DNA of 15,502 bases from positions 1 through 15,502 of the forward strand of contig NZ_CAWUGZ010000014.1 of assembly GCF_963921845.1 (NCBI RefSeq), read 5' to 3'. This document shows, in pieces, positions 14,052-15,502 of this stretch. The DNA is from Commensalibacter sp963921845 (GTDB lineage Bacteria; Pseudomonadota; Alphaproteobacteria; Acetobacterales; Acetobacteraceae). How positions within the stretch are numbered: position 1 is the first letter of the stretch; each line of letters starts with the position of its first letter. Made by a program: the position numbers and the translations under genes. The notes beneath the pieces were generated by a model that saw only the letters and a program-made list of their open reading frames with translations, ran no database searches and was not told the origin of the DNA.

Positions 14052-14070
14052 ATAAGTTGTATAAACTTAT
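14052..14070 (-). terminator. Weak hairpin, possible terminator of tRNA-Thr
   Basis: ATAAGTT (14052-14058) and AACTTAT (14064-14070) form a 7-bp stem with a 5-base loop. On the - strand, downstream of the tRNA, the stem is followed by TTAAATTCGTTTTTT, which could aid termination. On the + strand, after phoR, no T run follows. No better terminator for phoR is visible. Confidence 0.3.
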
Positions 14071-14092
14071 AGCCATGCCCAAAATGTAATGG

Positions 14093-14167
<75 letters not shown>

Positions 14168-14494
14168 CTAGGTGCTTTAGTAGCTTTTCATGTAAAATCA
14201 TGCAACAAAAAAATGCACGGAATAACACTTTTTAATTAAAAATTTATATTGTCCATTATGGGTTTTTGTACACTATGGATTTAAACGTTCATTGTATCAA
14301 TTTTTTTGAAACTATGGAGCTTATTATTATATGTTAAAAAAAGAATTATATTTAACGTTACATGGGCGTTTTTTAAAGCGTAATAGAATGTGTATTTAAA
14401 AATAGAGTATAAAAATTTATTGTAGCGTTATTTTCTTGAGTAGATTTGTGGTATAGCTCACAGCTCATAAACAAGAATTGGTTTAGTCATCCAG
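14168..14494. other. 327-bp AT-rich gap between tRNA-Thr and the efflux gene
   Basis: Its left edge holds the tRNA-Thr promoter. The rest has no convincing gene on either strand. ACTATGGA occurs twice (14272-14279 and 14311-14318), and TTGAAA (14307-14312) with TATATG 16 bases later is a possible but weak + strand promoter. No strong palindrome that would suggest an operator for the efflux gene was found. Confidence 0.5.
14177..14205 (-). promoter_or_regulatory. Candidate promoter of tRNA-Thr
   Basis: On the - strand, TTGCAT (14205-14200) and TACTAA (14182-14177) are exactly 17 bases apart, and the tRNA begins nine bases after the -10. Both hexamers fit sigma-70 elements, and the short leader is normal for a tRNA gene. 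Confidence 0.55.
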
Positions 14495-15502
14495 ATGAAA
14501 ATAAGATTTTTCAATGTCGTACTATGTTCCTTAGTTTTAAGTGTCGCCAACTGTTCCGTTGGTCCAGATTATCACCATCAAAATGGTTGGGCGCCTGCAA
14601 CTTGGCCTAAAACGGATCAACAATCGGAATATGCGCTTCATCATGTAGTCGCGGGAAGATTGGATCCGCAATGGTGGCGATGCTTCAATGATCCTCTTCT
14701 AACGCAACTTGAGGAAAGGGCGGTCAGTGCTAATTTGGACGTGCAAATGGCTACGCAACGCTTAGTTGCGGGTCGTGCACAATTGCTGATTGCTGGTGCT
14801 GCTCGTTTTCCTACATTAGGTGGCAGTGCAGCGTTTCAAAAAACCCAATACAGTCAAAAATTTTTCCAAAGAGGATTAGAGGAAATTAAGAATAGAGAAC
14901 CTATTCTTGGTAATGTTGTTAACCCTTCAGATATAGACATTCCTTCTTTTAATGAATGGGATGCGGCCCTAGATACCAGTTGGGAGTTGGACTTATGGGG
15001 GAGGGTACGCAGACAGTATGAATCTGCCCATGCGTTGTTACAAGCTTCAGAAGAGGACAGGCGTGGTATACTTATCGCCCAATTGGCTGAAATTGCTCGT
15101 AATTATATTACGTTAAGGGGCTTACAGGCTCAGTTATCCATTGTAAAACAAAATGAAACGGTGGCTTTACAAATTTTGCAATTGGCTAAGGAACGTTTTC
15201 GCGGAGGACTGGTTACAGAATTAGACGTTCATGATGCTGAATCGCAGTTGGAACAAACGAAGGCCGAAGCTCCTCGTTTAGAGCAACAGGTCGTTGAATA
15301 CATTAACGCTTTAGGATTACTTCTTGGTGAACCTCCCCGTGCTTTGAACAGCGAACTAGCGATAGAAACTCCGATTCCTCCTACCCCTCCGGTAGTACCC
15401 ATTGGGTTTCCTTCTGAGTTGGCGCAACGCCGACCTGATATAAGAGAAGCAGAGGCTAAATTGCATTCAGCGACTGCAGATATTGGAATTGCGATGGCTG
15501 AT
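14495..15502 (+). CDS. Outer-membrane efflux lipoprotein, NodT/OprM family (partial, 3' end outside window)
   Basis: The outer-membrane channel of a tripartite efflux system, working with an inner-membrane pump and a periplasmic adaptor not seen here. The 336 visible codons stay open to the window edge. Residues 1-19 are a lipoprotein signal with lipobox VANC (Cys20), followed by SVGPDY, the start typical of this family. Family landmarks follow: WWRCFNDPLLTQL, WELDLWGRVRRQYESA, VTELDVHDAESQLE, and PSELAQRRPDIREAEAKL, which normally opens the second half of the repeat. Full-length members are about 450-500 residues. The Shine-Dalgarno sequence is poor, but the start fits the signal peptide. 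Substrate cannot be told from this gene. Confidence 0.9.
   Translation, partial: MKIRFFNVVLCSLVLSVANCSVGPDYHHQNGWAPATWPKTDQQSEYALHHVVAGRLDPQWWRCFNDPLLTQLEERAVSANLDVQMATQRLVAGRAQLLIAGAARFPTLGGSAAFQKTQYSQKFFQRGLEEIKNREPILGNVVNPSDIDIPSFNEWDAALDTSWELDLWGRVRRQYESAHALLQASEEDRRGILIAQLAEIARNYITLRGLQAQLSIVKQNETVALQILQLAKERFRGGLVTELDVHDAESQLEQTKAEAPRLEQQVVEYINALGLLLGEPPRALNSELAIETPIPPTPPVVPIGFPSELAQRRPDIREAEAKLHSATADIGIAMAD

Noticed and set aside
14272..14318. ACTATGGA direct repeat upstream of the efflux gene as an operator
   Set aside because: Two 8-base copies 39 bases apart in AT-rich DNA, with no palindromic character and no linked regulator gene in view.

Overview
The window is AT-rich chromosomal DNA from an alphaproteobacterium. 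The best fit is a low-GC member of the Acetobacteraceae, such as a Commensalibacter-like insect or bee-gut symbiont. That placement is an inference from three things: the gene order ispG-hisS-prfA-prmC-DUF4167 gene, the alphaproteobacterial form of the tRNAs, and an OprP-type porin beside pst in a Gram-negative with low GC. No phage, insertion sequence, CRISPR array or integrase is visible.

Region 1 (1-5578, all + strand) is housekeeping. The tail of an upstream gene (1-138) is followed by ispG (isoprenoid precursor synthesis), hisS (histidyl-tRNA synthetase), prfA (release factor 1) and prmC (the methylase that modifies the GGQ glutamine of release factors). A 227-bp gap rich in inverted repeats then leads to a DUF4167 gene. 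A long hairpin that also carries a plausible promoter separates this gene from an elongator tRNA-Met(CAT).

Region 2 (5579-14023) is a complete phosphate-acquisition and phosphate-sensing locus. An OprO/OprP-type porin gene lies on the - strand. It is divergent from a tightly packed + strand series: pstS, pstC, pstA, pstB, phoU, phoB, phoR. The porin lets phosphate cross the outer membrane, PstS binds it in the periplasm, and PstC/PstA/PstB pump it inward with ATP. PhoU links transporter state to the sensor kinase PhoR, which controls the response regulator PhoB. The shared porin-pstS intergenic region holds two candidate Pho boxes facing opposite ways, so PhoB probably controls both transcription units.

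Region 3 (14024-15502) holds a tRNA-Thr(GGT) on the - strand with a clear promoter, a 327-bp AT-rich gap, and the first 336 codons of an outer-membrane efflux lipoprotein (NodT/OprM family) that runs off the window.

Most of the window is conventional, and I do not see a convincing new defence, mobile or biosynthetic system. The items most worth a second look are the structured leader of the DUF4167 gene, the hairpin that overlaps the tRNA-Met promoter, the divergent Pho boxes, the pst-phoU-phoB-phoR order with phoR last, and a shortened ATP lid in PhoR.
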